Shown: positions 1-8,033, counted from the stretch's first letter. The stretch: 21,034 bases of DNA from Actinomycetota bacterium (GCA_009704425.1 WLEG01000006.1:1-21034), one strand, 5' to 3'. Numbers and translations are program-made. Notes: generated from the letters alone by a model not told the origin.

Positions 1-377
1 GTGCGCATCTTCGCGCGAACGATGTCGGGCACCGCGGTGCCGGCCCACTGACGCAGCGCGTACGTCGGGCTGCCCGGTCCGGCGAAGAGGTAGTCGGCGC
101 GACGGATGCGATCGAGGCCCTGTTCGACGTTGAGCGGGTCCTCGTCGTGGAGGCGGGTGAGCCCGGCCACCTCGATGGGGTGACCCACCGACTTACGGAA
201 GTACTCCACCGCGCGCCCCGCCAGCTCGGGTGCGTTCTCCTGGAAGCCATACGGGGTGTCGAGAACCACGGCGTTGGGGGTTCCGGGCAGTCGCGCGATC
301 AGATCGCGATGGGGCTTCATCATCGTCGGGGCGGTCTCGCCCGAGCCCATGATGGTGAGAAGACGGGGAATGCTCAT
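1..377 (-). CDS. Peptidase S51 / cyanophycinase-fold (type 1 glutamine amidotransferase-like) protein, C-terminus outside the window
   Basis: Only the first 125 residues are present; the gene runs off the left edge. Translation from the ATG at 375-377 gives a Rossmann-like N-terminus (RLLTIMGSGETAPTM, residues 5-19), a strand NAVVLDTPYGFQEN (35-48) and the block DYLFAGPGSPTYALRQW (95-111). The GPGSPTYAL segment is typical of the dipeptidase E/cyanophycinase superfamily, where the nucleophile Ser (GxSAG) follows further on; that part is missing here, so catalytic competence cannot be judged. The start overlaps the stop of the upstream alpha/beta hydrolase by four bases (ATGA), which implies translational coupling. 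Family members cleave peptide or amide bonds, but the substrate is unknown. A role processing a product of the coupled hydrolase is only inference. Confidence 0.8.
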   Translation of the reverse strand, partial: MSIPRLLTIMGSGETAPTMMKPHRDLIARLPGTPNAVVLDTPYGFQENAPELAGRAVEYFRKSVGHPIEVAGLTRLHDEDPLNVEQGLDRIRRADYLFAGPGSPTYALRQWAGTAVPDIVRAKMR

Positions 378-1267
378 GACAGGAATCCATTCTCGACGTG
401 CTCGACGAGCACCTCGGCGCATCGTCGCGGATGTTGGGCGTGGAGATCGTGATGCGCCGGTCGGAACCAACGGGTTCGTGCCCGCTTCAGTGCGCTCATC
501 GCTCGTTCGATCGAGTGTTCCTTGTCGTTGGTCCAGGAAACGTCGCCCGAGTCGGCGGGAAGGAACAGGACCGGTCGTTCGATGTACGGGAACAGTTCCG
601 ACGGTCGATGCGACCACAGGTGACGGAGAATCGCCATGTGTCGCTCGAACGTGAGGTGCGGCCTGATGGTGCCGTCGTCGAGGTGCTCGAAGTTCGACAG
701 GGAACCCACGATTCCCGTCTCGGGCCAGTCGCCGTTCGTCGCCCGGATCGCGCTCTCCAAGCGGCCGGCCCGCATGCCGGCCAGTCGCGGCGGGGCCATG
801 CGTCGTTCGCAATCGTCCCATTCGGGGAACACGCGACCGAGTTCGATGATCCCGCCATCGACGGGTACCGCCCCGATCACCCGTTCGGGGTGACGATGGG
901 CGGCGTGCACCACGATGTTCCCGCCCCACGACTGCCCGACGAACACGGCACGGCCGATCCCGAAGTGATCGAGGAGTCCGACGAGATCGTCGCAGACGGT
1001 GTCGAAGTCGTAGCCGTGGTCGGGCTTGTCGCTCAGACCGTGACCGCGTAGGTCGACCGCGATGCTGGCGTAACCGGACTGCGCGAGTGCGTCACCGACT
1101 CCGTCCCACATGCGGGCGTTCGACGCCAGACCGTGGACCAACAGGAAGACGGGGGAGTCGTCGGTGCGCGTGCCGCGATGAATGGTCCGCAATGTCGGGC
1201 CGTCGGGCACGGGAACCCGAACCACGACGCCGTCGACGACGGGGAAGCGATCATTCGGGTGTTCCAC
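374..1267 (-). CDS. Alpha/beta-fold hydrolase
   Basis: A 297-residue protein with a complete alpha/beta-hydrolase core. The oxyanion-hole segment LLVHGLASNARMWD lies at about 42-55, the VDLRGHGLSDKP strand-loop at 71-82 and the nucleophile elbow GQSWGGN at 111-117, with Ser113. The acid candidate is Asp239 (LFLPADSGD), and the late HHDLHAQHP motif (272-280) supplies the catalytic His. A cap region of about 70 residues lies between. Family members hydrolyse esters, lactones, epoxides or C-C bonds; the substrate cannot be read from sequence. The protein appears cytoplasmic, with no signal peptide. The start is GTG at 1265-1267; no ribosome binding site precedes it, but CAGACT lies seven bases upstream. 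The stop overlaps the start of the S51-like gene, so the two form an operon. The gene is divergent from the LarE-like gene. Confidence 0.9.
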   Translation of the reverse strand: MEHPNDRFPVVDGVVVRVPVPDGPTLRTIHRGTRTDDSPVFLLVHGLASNARMWDGVGDALAQSGYASIAVDLRGHGLSDKPDHGYDFDTVCDDLVGLLDHFGIGRAVFVGQSWGGNIVVHAAHRHPERVIGAVPVDGGIIELGRVFPEWDDCERRMAPPRLAGMRAGRLESAIRATNGDWPETGIVGSLSNFEHLDDGTIRPHLTFERHMAILRHLWSHRPSELFPYIERPVLFLPADSGDVSWTNDKEHSIERAMSALKRARTRWFRPAHHDLHAQHPRRCAEVLVEHVENGFLS

Positions 1268-1274
1268 GATGACG

Positions 1275-1280
1275 AGTCTG
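1275..1280 (-). promoter_or_regulatory. Candidate -10 element for the alpha/beta hydrolase
   Basis: On the minus strand the hexamer CAGACT sits seven bases before the GTG start, with no Shine-Dalgarno sequence between. The same CAGACT-CG sequence precedes the GTG of the UbiB-like gene at 12139. No clear -35 is seen. The inference is a (near-)leaderless promoter. Confidence 0.4.
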
Positions 1281-1335
1281 CCGTTCGCGGGGGATCTTTG
1301 CCCGAGCGAGAGGGCGAACGACCTGCGATTCGTGG

Positions 1336-1341
1336 CACGAT
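1336..1341 (+). promoter_or_regulatory. Candidate -10 element for the LarE-like gene (leaderless)
   Basis: CACGAT ends seven bases before the A of the ATG at 1348, the spacing expected if transcription starts at the start codon. The GGGG between hexamer and ATG is too close to act as a normal ribosome binding site. It fits the NANNNT pattern seen before other genes in this window. Confidence 0.35.
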
Positions 1342-1347
1342 GGGGTC

Positions 1348-2199
1348 ATGTCCAGTGCCCACGAAACGCTGACCGGCAAGATCGCCGCTCTCGAGGGCAT
1401 CCTTCGGGACCTGGGCTCCGTGGTGGTGGCGTTCAGCGGTGGTGCCGATTCGGCGTACCTCGCTTCCGTGGCGCATCGTGTTCTCGGGGCCGATCGGTCC
1501 CATGCCGTCACCGCCGTCTCGCCCAGTCTCGCCGGGGACGAAGAACTCGACTGTCGCGAGTTGGCCGACGAGTGGGGCCTGCGCTGGACCCCGGTGTTGA
1601 CCGCCGAGATGGAGAGAGCCGCGTATCGGGCCAACGACGTCGATCGCTGCTACCACTGCAAGGCCGAGTTGATGGACGTGGTCGGTCCCATCGCCGTCGC
1701 CGAAGGGTCCACGGTGATCCTCGGGGTGAACCTCGACGACCTCGCCGATCACCGACCGGGTCAACGCGCGGCACTCGAGCACGGCGCCGTCTTTCCCCTC
1801 GTGCAGGCGGGATTCACCAAGGACGACGTCCGCGCCGCCTCGCGTTTGGACGGCTTGCGCACCTGGGACAAGCCGGCCGCGGCCTGTCTGGCCAGTCGCG
1901 TCCCGTACGGAACGCCGGTGAGCATCGACATCCTCAGCCGCGTCGATCGGGCCGAGGCGGCCCTGCATCGTCTGGGTTTCCGTCAGGTGCGCGTGCGTCA
2001 TTACGGCGAGACGGCGCGCATCGAGGTCGAGGAGTCCGATCTGGTGCGCGCGGTGGAGGGTCGCGGCCCGATCGTGGAGGCGGTCAAGCGCGCGGGATAC
2101 CGCTACGTCACCATCGACCTCGAGGGCTTCCGCTCGGGGAATCTCAACGACGGGTTGGCGGGTAACGAGGGTTCGTCCGCGGACCCGTTGCGCTCGTAG
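1348..2199 (+). CDS. larE: LarE-family ATP-dependent sulfur transferase (three-cysteine type)
   Basis: A 283-residue PP-loop (N-type ATP pyrophosphatase) protein. The SGGADS ATP-binding loop is at 30-35, RCYHCK at 100-105, and a KPAAACLASRVPYGT block at 175-189. LarE adenylates the pyridinium dicarboxylate mononucleotide precursor and inserts sulfur to make the thiocarboxylates of the nickel-pincer nucleotide cofactor. In Lactiplantibacillus LarE one Cys is sacrificed; Cys180 here lies at the equivalent position. Cys101, Cys104 and Cys180 form the triad associated with [4Fe-4S] LarE proteins such as that of Thermotoga maritima. No larA, larB or larC lies in the window, so the partner enzymes and target are unknown. 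The N-terminus (from Met1) matches the family. The gene begins an operon followed after 47 bases by the LLM oxidoreductase. NAD or tRNA sulfur enzymes are less likely because of the KPAxxC block. Confidence 0.88.
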   Translation: MSSAHETLTGKIAALEGILRDLGSVVVAFSGGADSAYLASVAHRVLGADRSHAVTAVSPSLAGDEELDCRELADEWGLRWTPVLTAEMERAAYRANDVDRCYHCKAELMDVVGPIAVAEGSTVILGVNLDDLADHRPGQRAALEHGAVFPLVQAGFTKDDVRAASRLDGLRTWDKPAAACLASRVPYGTPVSIDILSRVDRAEAALHRLGFRQVRVRHYGETARIEVEESDLVRAVEGRGPIVEAVKRAGYRYVTIDLEGFRSGNLNDGLAGNEGSSADPLRS

Positions 2200-2236
2200 G
2201 GTTTGGTCGTCCCGGCCGCATCGGCCCGCGTCACCC

Positions 2237-2243
2237 GAGGAGA
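2237..2243 (+). promoter_or_regulatory. Ribosome binding site of the LLM oxidoreductase
   Basis: GAGGAGA four to nine bases before the ATG at 2247 fixes that start. It contrasts with the several block-leading genes here that lack such a site. Confidence 0.7.
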
Positions 2244-2246
2244 AGC

Positions 2247-3302
2247 ATGAAGCTGTCCATGATGCTCAATTACGCCGGAGGCTTTCACGCCGGCGTCGAC
2301 CGCGTGGTCGAACTGGAGAAGGCCGGACTCGACGTGGTCTGGATCGCCGAGGCCTACAGCGCCGATGCCATCAGCCAGGTCGGCTACCTGGCCGCCAAGA
2401 CGAACACCGTGGAGATCGGCACGGGCATCGTGAACGTGTACAGCCGCACCGCGGCGCTCATGGCCATGACGGCGGCCGGTTGCGACTACGTCAGCAACGG
2501 GCGTTTCATCCTCGGTCTGGGTGCCAGCGGCCCGCAGGTGATCGAGGGCTTCCACGGCGTGCCCTACGAGAAGCCGATGCAGCGCATCAAGGAGTACATC
2601 CAGGCGTGTCGCATGATCTGGGCGCGCGAGGAGCCGTTCCACATGGACGGGCAGACGGTGAAGGTTCCGTTGCCCGCCGGTGAGGGCACCGGACTCGGCA
2701 AGGCGTTGAAGATCATCAAGCCGGGCCAGGAGATCCGCAAGGACATCCCGATCTGGTGGGCGAGCCTCATGGGTTTGAGCGTTCAGGCCACCGCCGAGGT
2801 CGCCAACGGATGGCTGCCGATCTTCTTCGACCCCGACAAGTTCCAGAACGTGTGGGGCGAGGATCTGAAGAAGGGCCTGGCCAAGCGCGATCCGAACCTG
2901 CCGCGTCTGCAGATCTCGGCCGGTGGCATGGTGGCCATCGACGAGAAGCTCACCGGAGAGGCGCAGGACAAGATCCTCGACTTCGCCCGTCCGAACGCGG
3001 CCTTGTACATCGGCGGCATGGGCGCGCGCGACAAGAACTTCTACAACACGATCTGCAAGAAGTACGGCTACGAGAAGGAAGCGATCGAGATCCAGGATCT
3101 CTACCTCTCGGGCCGCAAGGACGAAGCCGCCGCCGTGGTGCCGCGTGAGATGCTGGCGAACTCGAACCTGGTCGGCCCCAAGAGCTTCATCAAGGAGCGT
3201 CTGGCGGCCTTCAAGGAAGCCGGTGTCACGGTGCTGTCGGTCAATCCCGTCGGACCCGACGCGGTCAAGACCATCGAGACCCTGAAGGAGATGATCTCCT
3301 GA
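2247..3302 (+). CDS. F420-dependent LLM-class oxidoreductase
   Basis: A 351-residue luciferase-like monooxygenase fold protein. Recognisable parts are the N-terminal strand MKLSMMLNYAGG, the AGLDVVWIAEAYSADAISQ segment (about 28-46), the GTGIVNVYSRTAALMAMTA strand-helix (59-77) and the RFILGLGASGPQVIEGFHG loop (87-105), typical of the methylene-tetrahydromethanopterin-reductase-like F420 group abundant in actinobacteria. Such enzymes move hydride between deazaflavin F420 and diverse substrates; the substrate here is unknown. FMN use cannot be ruled out by sequence. The TGA overlaps the ATG of the next gene by one base (TGATG), so the two are translationally coupled. Confidence 0.9.
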   Translation: MKLSMMLNYAGGFHAGVDRVVELEKAGLDVVWIAEAYSADAISQVGYLAAKTNTVEIGTGIVNVYSRTAALMAMTAAGCDYVSNGRFILGLGASGPQVIEGFHGVPYEKPMQRIKEYIQACRMIWAREEPFHMDGQTVKVPLPAGEGTGLGKALKIIKPGQEIRKDIPIWWASLMGLSVQATAEVANGWLPIFFDPDKFQNVWGEDLKKGLAKRDPNLPRLQISAGGMVAIDEKLTGEAQDKILDFARPNAALYIGGMGARDKNFYNTICKKYGYEKEAIEIQDLYLSGRKDEAAAVVPREMLANSNLVGPKSFIKERLAAFKEAGVTVLSVNPVGPDAVKTIETLKEMIS

Positions 3303-4498
3303 TGGTGGCCACCGACAACATCGGAGGCTCGGTCGCGCCGGGTTGGGAGAAGGTGCGCGACGCCTTCGTGGCCAATTTCGCCGGCGAGGAAGTGGGCGCG
3401 GCGACGTCCGTCTACCACCGCGGACGCAAAGTGGTCGACCTGTGGGGCGGTTCGTTCGATGCCGACGGCACGCGCGACTACACCGAGGACACGTTGCAGT
3501 TGGTGTTCTCCACCACCAAGGGAATCACCGCCATCGCCGTGGCCATGTGCGTGGAGCGCGGCCTTCTGTCGTACGACGAGAAGGTGTCCACGTATTGGCC
3601 CGAGTTCGCGGCTGAGGGCAAGGGTGACGCCACCGTGGCCCAACTGCTGTCGCACCAGTGCGGTCTGTACACGGTCGACGGCGACATCTCCCTGGCCGAG
3701 GCCCTCGACTGGAACACGATCACCGCGCGCCTGGCGGCCACCGCACCGTTGTGGCCCATCGGAACGCAGCACGGCTACCACGCGCTCACCTACGGGTGGC
3801 TGGCGGGCGAGTTGGTCCGTCGCGTCGACCCGACGCACCGCAGTCTGGGAACGTTCGTGCAGCAGGAGATCGTGGCTCCGGTGGGCGGCGAACTGTGGAT
3901 CGGCTTGCCGGAATCGCAGGAACCGCGGGTGTCGCCGATGATCGGTGGCCTGAACACCATGGACGACTCCAATCTCGATCCGGCCGTGAAAGCCATGATG
4001 GAGCAGTTCATGGGTCCGAACTCACCCGGAGGACGGGCTCTCAGTCTCAACGGTGCGTTCAGCGTGGACGGAGCTTTCAACCGTCGTGACGTTCATGCCG
4101 CCGAGATTCCGGCCGCGAACGGAATCACCAACGCACGAACCCTGGCCCGCATCTACGCCGCCACCATCGGCGACGTGGACGGCGTGCGTTTGTTGAAGCC
4201 CGAGACCGTCGAGCGCGCCCGCATCAAGGTGACTCCCGAGAACGAACCGGACGCCTGCTTGATCATGCCCACCACGTTCGGCATGGGATTCATGGTGCAC
4301 GGCATGTTCAGCCTCTTCGGTGGTCCGGGTTCGTTCGGACATCCGGGGGCGGGCGGTTCGGTGGCGTTCGCTCTGCCGGAGGCGGAGTTGAGCGTGGCCT
4401 ACGTCATGAACAAGATGGCCACCAACCTGGCCAACGACGTCAGGGCTCAGACGTTGGCGAACTCAGCAGTCGAATGCGCAGGCGCCGCGTCGCGTTGA
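3302..4498 (+). CDS. Serine hydrolase, class C beta-lactamase / EstB family
   Basis: A 398-residue protein with the beta-lactamase-related hydrolase fold. The SxxK nucleophile motif is Ser70-Thr-Thr-Lys73 (VFSTTKGITAIAV). A Tyr in HGYHALTYGWLAGEL (Tyr159 most likely) takes the place of the YxN tyrosine. The C-terminal FGHPGAGGS block corresponds to the KTG-region strand. No signal peptide is evident, so this is probably a cytoplasmic esterase, amidase or lactonase, not a secreted antibiotic-resistance enzyme. It is coupled by a one-base overlap to the F420 oxidoreductase, suggesting both act on one compound (inference). The last 59 bases run antisense through the 3' end of the MFS gene on the minus strand. 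Confidence 0.9.
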   Translation: MVATDNIGGSVAPGWEKVRDAFVANFAGEEVGAATSVYHRGRKVVDLWGGSFDADGTRDYTEDTLQLVFSTTKGITAIAVAMCVERGLLSYDEKVSTYWPEFAAEGKGDATVAQLLSHQCGLYTVDGDISLAEALDWNTITARLAATAPLWPIGTQHGYHALTYGWLAGELVRRVDPTHRSLGTFVQQEIVAPVGGELWIGLPESQEPRVSPMIGGLNTMDDSNLDPAVKAMMEQFMGPNSPGGRALSLNGAFSVDGAFNRRDVHAAEIPAANGITNARTLARIYAATIGDVDGVRLLKPETVERARIKVTPENEPDACLIMPTTFGMGFMVHGMFSLFGGPGSFGHPGAGGSVAFALPEAELSVAYVMNKMATNLANDVRAQTLANSAVECAGAASR

Positions 4499-5678
4499 TG
4501 TAGACGAAGCTGGCCACCGCGGCCGCGCCGGTGAACACGGTGATGGTCTCCCGTACACCGATGGCGTCCGAGAGCAAACCGGCCAGGGCGCTGGTGACCG
4601 ACATGGTCAGGGTGACGAGCGCGAAGTCGCCGGCGATGATGCGGCCGCGTAGTTCGTCGGGCGATCGCATCTGCAGACCGAACGTGCTCAGCGTCCATTG
4701 CGCACCGCCACCGAGGTGGGCGAGCACGATGAACAGGGCCGCCAATCCGAACACGGGCATCCAGGCGCCGGCCAGGTAGCAGAGGCTGAACGTCAAGCTG
4801 GAGACTCCGCAGACCTTGAGCACACGGTTCAGATCCCGACCCGTGTACTTCATGGCCAACGCCGGACCGATTCCGGCGCCGAGGCCACGGGCTCCGATCA
4901 GGATGCCGCGGTAGCCGTCACCGCCGTCGAACACGTCGGAGGCCAACACCGCCAACTGCGACACCACACCACTGCCCACCGCGAAGGTCGTCTTGGACAA
5001 CACGAGGGCCATCAGCACCGGATCCCGGCGGGCGTGGGTGAGGGCCTCGCCCATGTCGGCCACCGGGCGCAGTCGCTGTCGCCGTTTCGCGGGATCGGAG
5101 GGAGCCTGCATCGGCGTGCGAATGAGCGAGAAGAAGATTCCCGACACGACGAAGGACAGTGCATTGGCGATGAAGGCCGCGTCACGACCGAACGTGGCCG
5201 CGAACACGCCACCGATGGCGGCGCCGACCGCCAGCATCACGCCCCATGTCGAGCCGAGTAACGCGTTCGCCTTCGAGAGTTCCTCCTCGTCGCGGGCGAT
5301 GTTGGGAATGGCCGCTTGCGACGCGGGTCCGATGACCGCTGCCAGGGCCGAAACGGTGCTTTGGAACACGAAGGCCAACCACACCGTGTCGGCGCCGACG
5401 AGCAACAGACCCAGGGCCGCCAGCGCTTGGAACGCCGACACCACCACCAGGATGCGTCGCCGGTCGAAGCGGTCCACCATCGGTCCGGCGATGGGGGAGG
5501 CGAAGAACGACGGCAGGGAGAACGACACCATCACCATCGACACGAGGAAGTTGGAGTCGGTCAGATCCTTGATGAGGCCGACCAGGGCCACGAACGAGAA
5601 CCAGTCGCCCATGTACGAGATGACCTGGGCGATGAACATCCGACGCATGTCGGCGTTCGATCGCAACATCGTCAACAT
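4440..5678 (-). CDS. MFS transporter (drug/siderophore-exporter-like, MFS_3 type)
   Basis: A 412-residue membrane protein with the 12-helix pattern of the major facilitator superfamily. The conserved loop after helix 2 is GPMVDRFDRRR (65-75), the classic motif A form. The N-terminus (MRRMFIAQVISYMGDWFSFVAL) resembles EntS/NreB-like exporters. A charged central loop (TPMQAPSDPAKRRQRLRP) separates the two six-helix halves. Export of a small hydrophobic compound is likely; the substrate is unknown. It is the last gene of a minus-strand unit, 28 bases after the nitronate-monooxygenase-like gene. No ribosome binding site precedes the ATG at 5678; a second in-frame ATG nine bases downstream is an alternative start. 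The 3' end overlaps the convergent serine hydrolase gene by 59 bases. Confidence 0.88.
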   Translation of the reverse strand: MLTMLRSNADMRRMFIAQVISYMGDWFSFVALVGLIKDLTDSNFLVSMVMVSFSLPSFFASPIAGPMVDRFDRRRILVVVSAFQALAALGLLLVGADTVWLAFVFQSTVSALAAVIGPASQAAIPNIARDEEELSKANALLGSTWGVMLAVGAAIGGVFAATFGRDAAFIANALSFVVSGIFFSLIRTPMQAPSDPAKRRQRLRPVADMGEALTHARRDPVLMALVLSKTTFAVGSGVVSQLAVLASDVFDGGDGYRGILIGARGLGAGIGPALAMKYTGRDLNRVLKVCGVSSLTFSLCYLAGAWMPVFGLAALFIVLAHLGGGAQWTLSTFGLQMRSPDELRGRIIAGDFALVTLTMSVTSALAGLLSDAIGVRETITVFTGAAAVASFVYINATRRLRIRLLSSPTSEP

Positions 5679-5706
5679 GCGACGGAAATCAAATCGTGCG
5701 AGTCGG

Positions 5707-6672
5707 TCATTTCGCGTATCGCGAGAAGGCGGCGATGACCTGTTCCGCCTCGCGCACGATCGCGCGCACCAGATCGCCCGCGGGCACCAGTTCGCGCACC
5801 GCGCCGACGCCCTGACCGGCGGGCATGAACTCGCGCTTGGGGTCGACCTCCACCTCCGGAGGCGCGCCCATGTGATTGGCTCCCGCGTTCATGGACACCA
5901 TCACCTGCTCGGGGAACTTCTTCAGTTCCTCGGGGTGTTCCTCGAAATGCTGGGTCCATTCGGTGCGCACCACCCGACAGGTCTTGCCGGTGTAGGCGCG
6001 CGACACCACGGTGCCGTCCTCGGGGAGTTCGAGCAAGGTCTGCTTGTAGGCGTTCGGCGCGTGCGCCTCGGGGGTGGCGATGAAGCGCGTGCCCATCCAG
6101 ACACCGTCGGCGCCGAGCGCCAACGACGCGGCCAGTCCGCGGCCGTCGAACAGTCCGCCGGCGGCCACCACCGGGATCTTGTCGCCCACGGCGTCCACGA
6201 CCTGGGGGACCAGGGCCATGGTGGCGACGGTGCCGGTGTGTCCACCGCCCTCGGTGCCCTGCGCCACCACGAAGTCGCATCCACTCGCCAGAGCCGCCTG
6301 GGCGTGGCGGACCTTGCCGCACATCGAGCCCACGAGAACGTTGTTCTTGTGCAGGACGTCGATGATCTCGCGGGGCACCCCGAGTCCGGCCACGAAGATG
6401 CGGGCTCCGCCCTTGATGATGCTCTCCACGTCCTTCTCCAACTGGCCGGGGATGGCGGCCAGCAGATCGACGCCGAAGGGCTTGGACGTGAGGCGATGGA
6501 CGGCCGCGATTTCCTCGTCCAACTGACCCGGACGCATGGGGGCGGCGCCGAAGGTTCCGATGCCACCGGCCTCGCTGACGGCGGCGACGAGTTGCGAGTA
6601 GGAGACCCCACCCATTCCGGCGAGCATCACCGGGTGTTCGATGTCGAGCAGGTCGGTCAAGCGTGTGCGCAT
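5707..6672 (-). CDS. Nitronate monooxygenase-like flavoprotein (2-nitropropane dioxygenase family)
   Basis: A 321-residue TIM-barrel FMN protein. Key blocks are HPVMLAGMGGVSYSQLVAAVS (13-33), GTEGGGHTG (139-147) with the catalytic-position His145, VVAAGGLFDGRG (168-179) and ADGVWMGTRFIAT (188-200), the phosphate-binding part of the FMN site. The family oxidises alkyl nitronates; close relatives include trans-2-enoyl-ACP reductases (FabK) and other uncharacterised flavoenzymes. The reading frame continues upstream to 6999, but that extension lies antisense-free inside the preceding flavoprotein gene and is low-complexity, so the ATG at 6670-6672 directly before TRLTDLLDIEHPV is chosen. TACCGT lies exactly six bases before this ATG, so it may have its own leaderless promoter. 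It sits 34 bases after the geranylgeranyl-reductase-like gene. Confidence 0.88.
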   Translation of the reverse strand: MRTRLTDLLDIEHPVMLAGMGGVSYSQLVAAVSEAGGIGTFGAAPMRPGQLDEEIAAVHRLTSKPFGVDLLAAIPGQLEKDVESIIKGGARIFVAGLGVPREIIDVLHKNNVLVGSMCGKVRHAQAALASGCDFVVAQGTEGGGHTGTVATMALVPQVVDAVGDKIPVVAAGGLFDGRGLAASLALGADGVWMGTRFIATPEAHAPNAYKQTLLELPEDGTVVSRAYTGKTCRVVRTEWTQHFEEHPEELKKFPEQVMVSMNAGANHMGAPPEVEVDPKREFMPAGQGVGAVRELVPAGDLVRAIVREAEQVIAAFSRYAK

Positions 6673-6678
6673 GGCGCC

Positions 6679-6684
6679 ACGGTA
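6679..6684 (-). promoter_or_regulatory. Candidate -10 element for the nitronate monooxygenase-like gene
   Basis: TACCGT on the minus strand is followed by six bases and then the ATG at 6672, with no Shine-Dalgarno sequence. It fits a TANNNT leaderless promoter lying in the 34-base gap, so this gene may be transcribed independently as well as from the upstream gene. Confidence 0.4.
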
Positions 6685-6706
6685 GCCGTGCGGGCCCGTG
6701 GGGGGA

Positions 6707-7933
6707 TCAGTACGCGCCGCGTTGGCGGAAAAGACGACGATGCCAGCGTCCCGGGGTGAGGGCGATCGCGCGCGGTTCGTCCTCGAACATCCAGCGGGCG
6801 AAGTTGCGCCGTCCCCACGATCCCGACCTGTCCAGGACGGCGATCGCACCTCGGGCGCCCTTCGGTTTGGCGAGCACCTTCGACAGTCGCATCGACATGC
6901 GATGGTCGGCGAGAAGATGGTGCCGCACCGCGCGGGCGTAGCGCCGTCGCACGGTCGCCGGTTCACCCGCACCGATGACGGCTTTGGCCGCTTCGACACC
7001 GGTCAACAAGGCCTGTCCGATTCCTTCGCCGGTGAGGGCGTCGGTGGCCATCACCGCGTCGCCGACGAACAGCACGCGTCCGCTGGAGGTGACCGCCTCG
7101 TCGATGCGCGCCGGGATGGGCCACGCGGTGTGGCGACCCTCCAACTGGAATCCTTCGCCCAGCGCTTCGACCACGTGATCGCGACGCAGGAGGTCGTTCC
7201 ACAGGTCCTTCATGTCCTGGACGCGACGTTCGCCGTCGCGCAGGATTCCGAAGCCGATGTTCACGCGATTGCCGGGCAGCGGGAAGCTCCACGCGTAACC
7301 GGGGAGCAGATCCTCGTCGAACCACACGATGAGCCGATCCTTGGCGGGCCCGGTGACGTTGCCGGCGTATTGGCGGAAGGCGTGCCACTCGCCGAGATAA
7401 CCGTGGGTCGCCACTCCCATCGCCTTGCGCACCGGACTCCACATGCCATCGGCCGCCACGACCCACGGTGCGCGAATGGTGGAGTTGGATCCGTCGACGA
7501 CGACGTTCACCGACACGCGGTCGGCATCTGACGAGATGCCGTCGAAGGAGCAGTCCTCGATGACGGTGGCGCCCATCGTCCGCGCGTGATCGACCAGAGC
7601 GGCGTCCAATTCGATGCGTGGCGTGACGGCGGCGAAGCGTCCGTCGGCGGGCAGGGGGAGGCGGACCTCGCGACCCGACGGGGAGCGGAGATGGGCGGCC
7701 GTCACGTCCTGCCACGAGGGAACCGTGGCGGGATCGAAGCCCAGGGCCTGCAGTTGTCGCAGTGCCAACGTCGTCAATCCGTCGCCGCAACACTTGTCGC
7801 GTGGGAACCGGGCCTTGTCGATGACGGTCACCTTCAGGCCGGCCCGCGCGGCCGTGATGGCGGCGGCGGTGCCGGCCGGTCCGGCGCCCACGACCAGCAG
7901 GTCACAGTCGATGTCGGGTCGCGCGGAGGTCAC
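6707..7933 (-). CDS. Geranylgeranyl-reductase-family FAD-dependent oxidoreductase
   Basis: A 408-residue flavoprotein. The FAD dinucleotide-binding motif VVGAGPAG (14-21) is followed by KARFPRDKCCGDGLTTLAL (40-58), which matches the PRxKxCG block of the geranylgeranyl reductase family. ADGMWSPVRK (161-170) and FVGDAVMATDALTGEGIGQAL (289-309) form the DG and GD motifs. PGYAWSFPLPGNRVNIGFG (211-229) is also family-typical. Members saturate isoprenoid double bonds in archaeal lipids, chlorophyll phytyl chains or menaquinone (mycobacterial MenJ). The menaquinone or polyprenol role is a reasonable inference in an actinobacterium, but halogenases and other hydroxylases share the fold. The start is GTG at 7931-7933, preceded by TAGCCT and six bases. 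The gene heads a minus-strand unit with the nitronate-monooxygenase-like and MFS genes. Confidence 0.88.
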   Translation of the reverse strand: MTSARPDIDCDLLVVGAGPAGTAAAITAARAGLKVTVIDKARFPRDKCCGDGLTTLALRQLQALGFDPATVPSWQDVTAAHLRSPSGREVRLPLPADGRFAAVTPRIELDAALVDHARTMGATVIEDCSFDGISSDADRVSVNVVVDGSNSTIRAPWVVAADGMWSPVRKAMGVATHGYLGEWHAFRQYAGNVTGPAKDRLIVWFDEDLLPGYAWSFPLPGNRVNIGFGILRDGERRVQDMKDLWNDLLRRDHVVEALGEGFQLEGRHTAWPIPARIDEAVTSSGRVLFVGDAVMATDALTGEGIGQALLTGVEAAKAVIGAGEPATVRRRYARAVRHHLLADHRMSMRLSKVLAKPKGARGAIAVLDRSGSWGRRNFARWMFEDEPRAIALTPGRWHRRLFRQRGAY

Positions 7934-7939
7934 GTCGCA

Positions 7940-7945
7940 AGGCTA
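7940..7945 (-). promoter_or_regulatory. Candidate -10 element of the flavoprotein operon (leaderless)
   Basis: TAGCCT on the minus strand, then TGCGAC, then the GTG start. The spacing puts the transcription start at the GTG. The ten-base string CTAGCCTTGC recurs upstream of ettA at about 19765-19774. Confidence 0.5.
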
Positions 7946-7985
7946 GGAGTGGCCGACGACTGGTGTGCCACCGGATGGCGTTACC

Positions 7986-7991
7986 TATGAT
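7986..7991 (+). promoter_or_regulatory. Candidate -10 element of the dehydrogenase-hydratase operon
   Basis: TATGAT is a near-consensus sigma70-type -10, followed by a leader of about 50 bases before the start at 8046. No convincing TTGACA-like -35 is seen at 16-18 bases upstream. It lies in the divergent spacer opposite the flavoprotein promoter. Confidence 0.4.
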
Positions 7992-8033
7992 CCATGGAGC
8001 AGAAGTCACAGACGGGTGATCACCCGGGAACGC

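Noticed and set aside
4993..6759. Plus-strand open frame (588 residues) opposite the MFS and nitronate monooxygenase genes
   Set aside because: Low-complexity, His/Gly/Asp-rich sequence without motifs; the minus-strand genes explain the region.
6673..6999. Amino-terminal extension of the nitronate monooxygenase-like frame
   Set aside because: It lies inside the preceding flavoprotein gene on the same strand, is Arg/Cys/Ser-rich, and the family N-terminus begins at the ATG at 6672.
7961..7970. Near-palindromic TGGTGTGCCA in the divergent spacer before the dehydrogenase
   Set aside because: Too short and imperfect to call an operator without a second copy.
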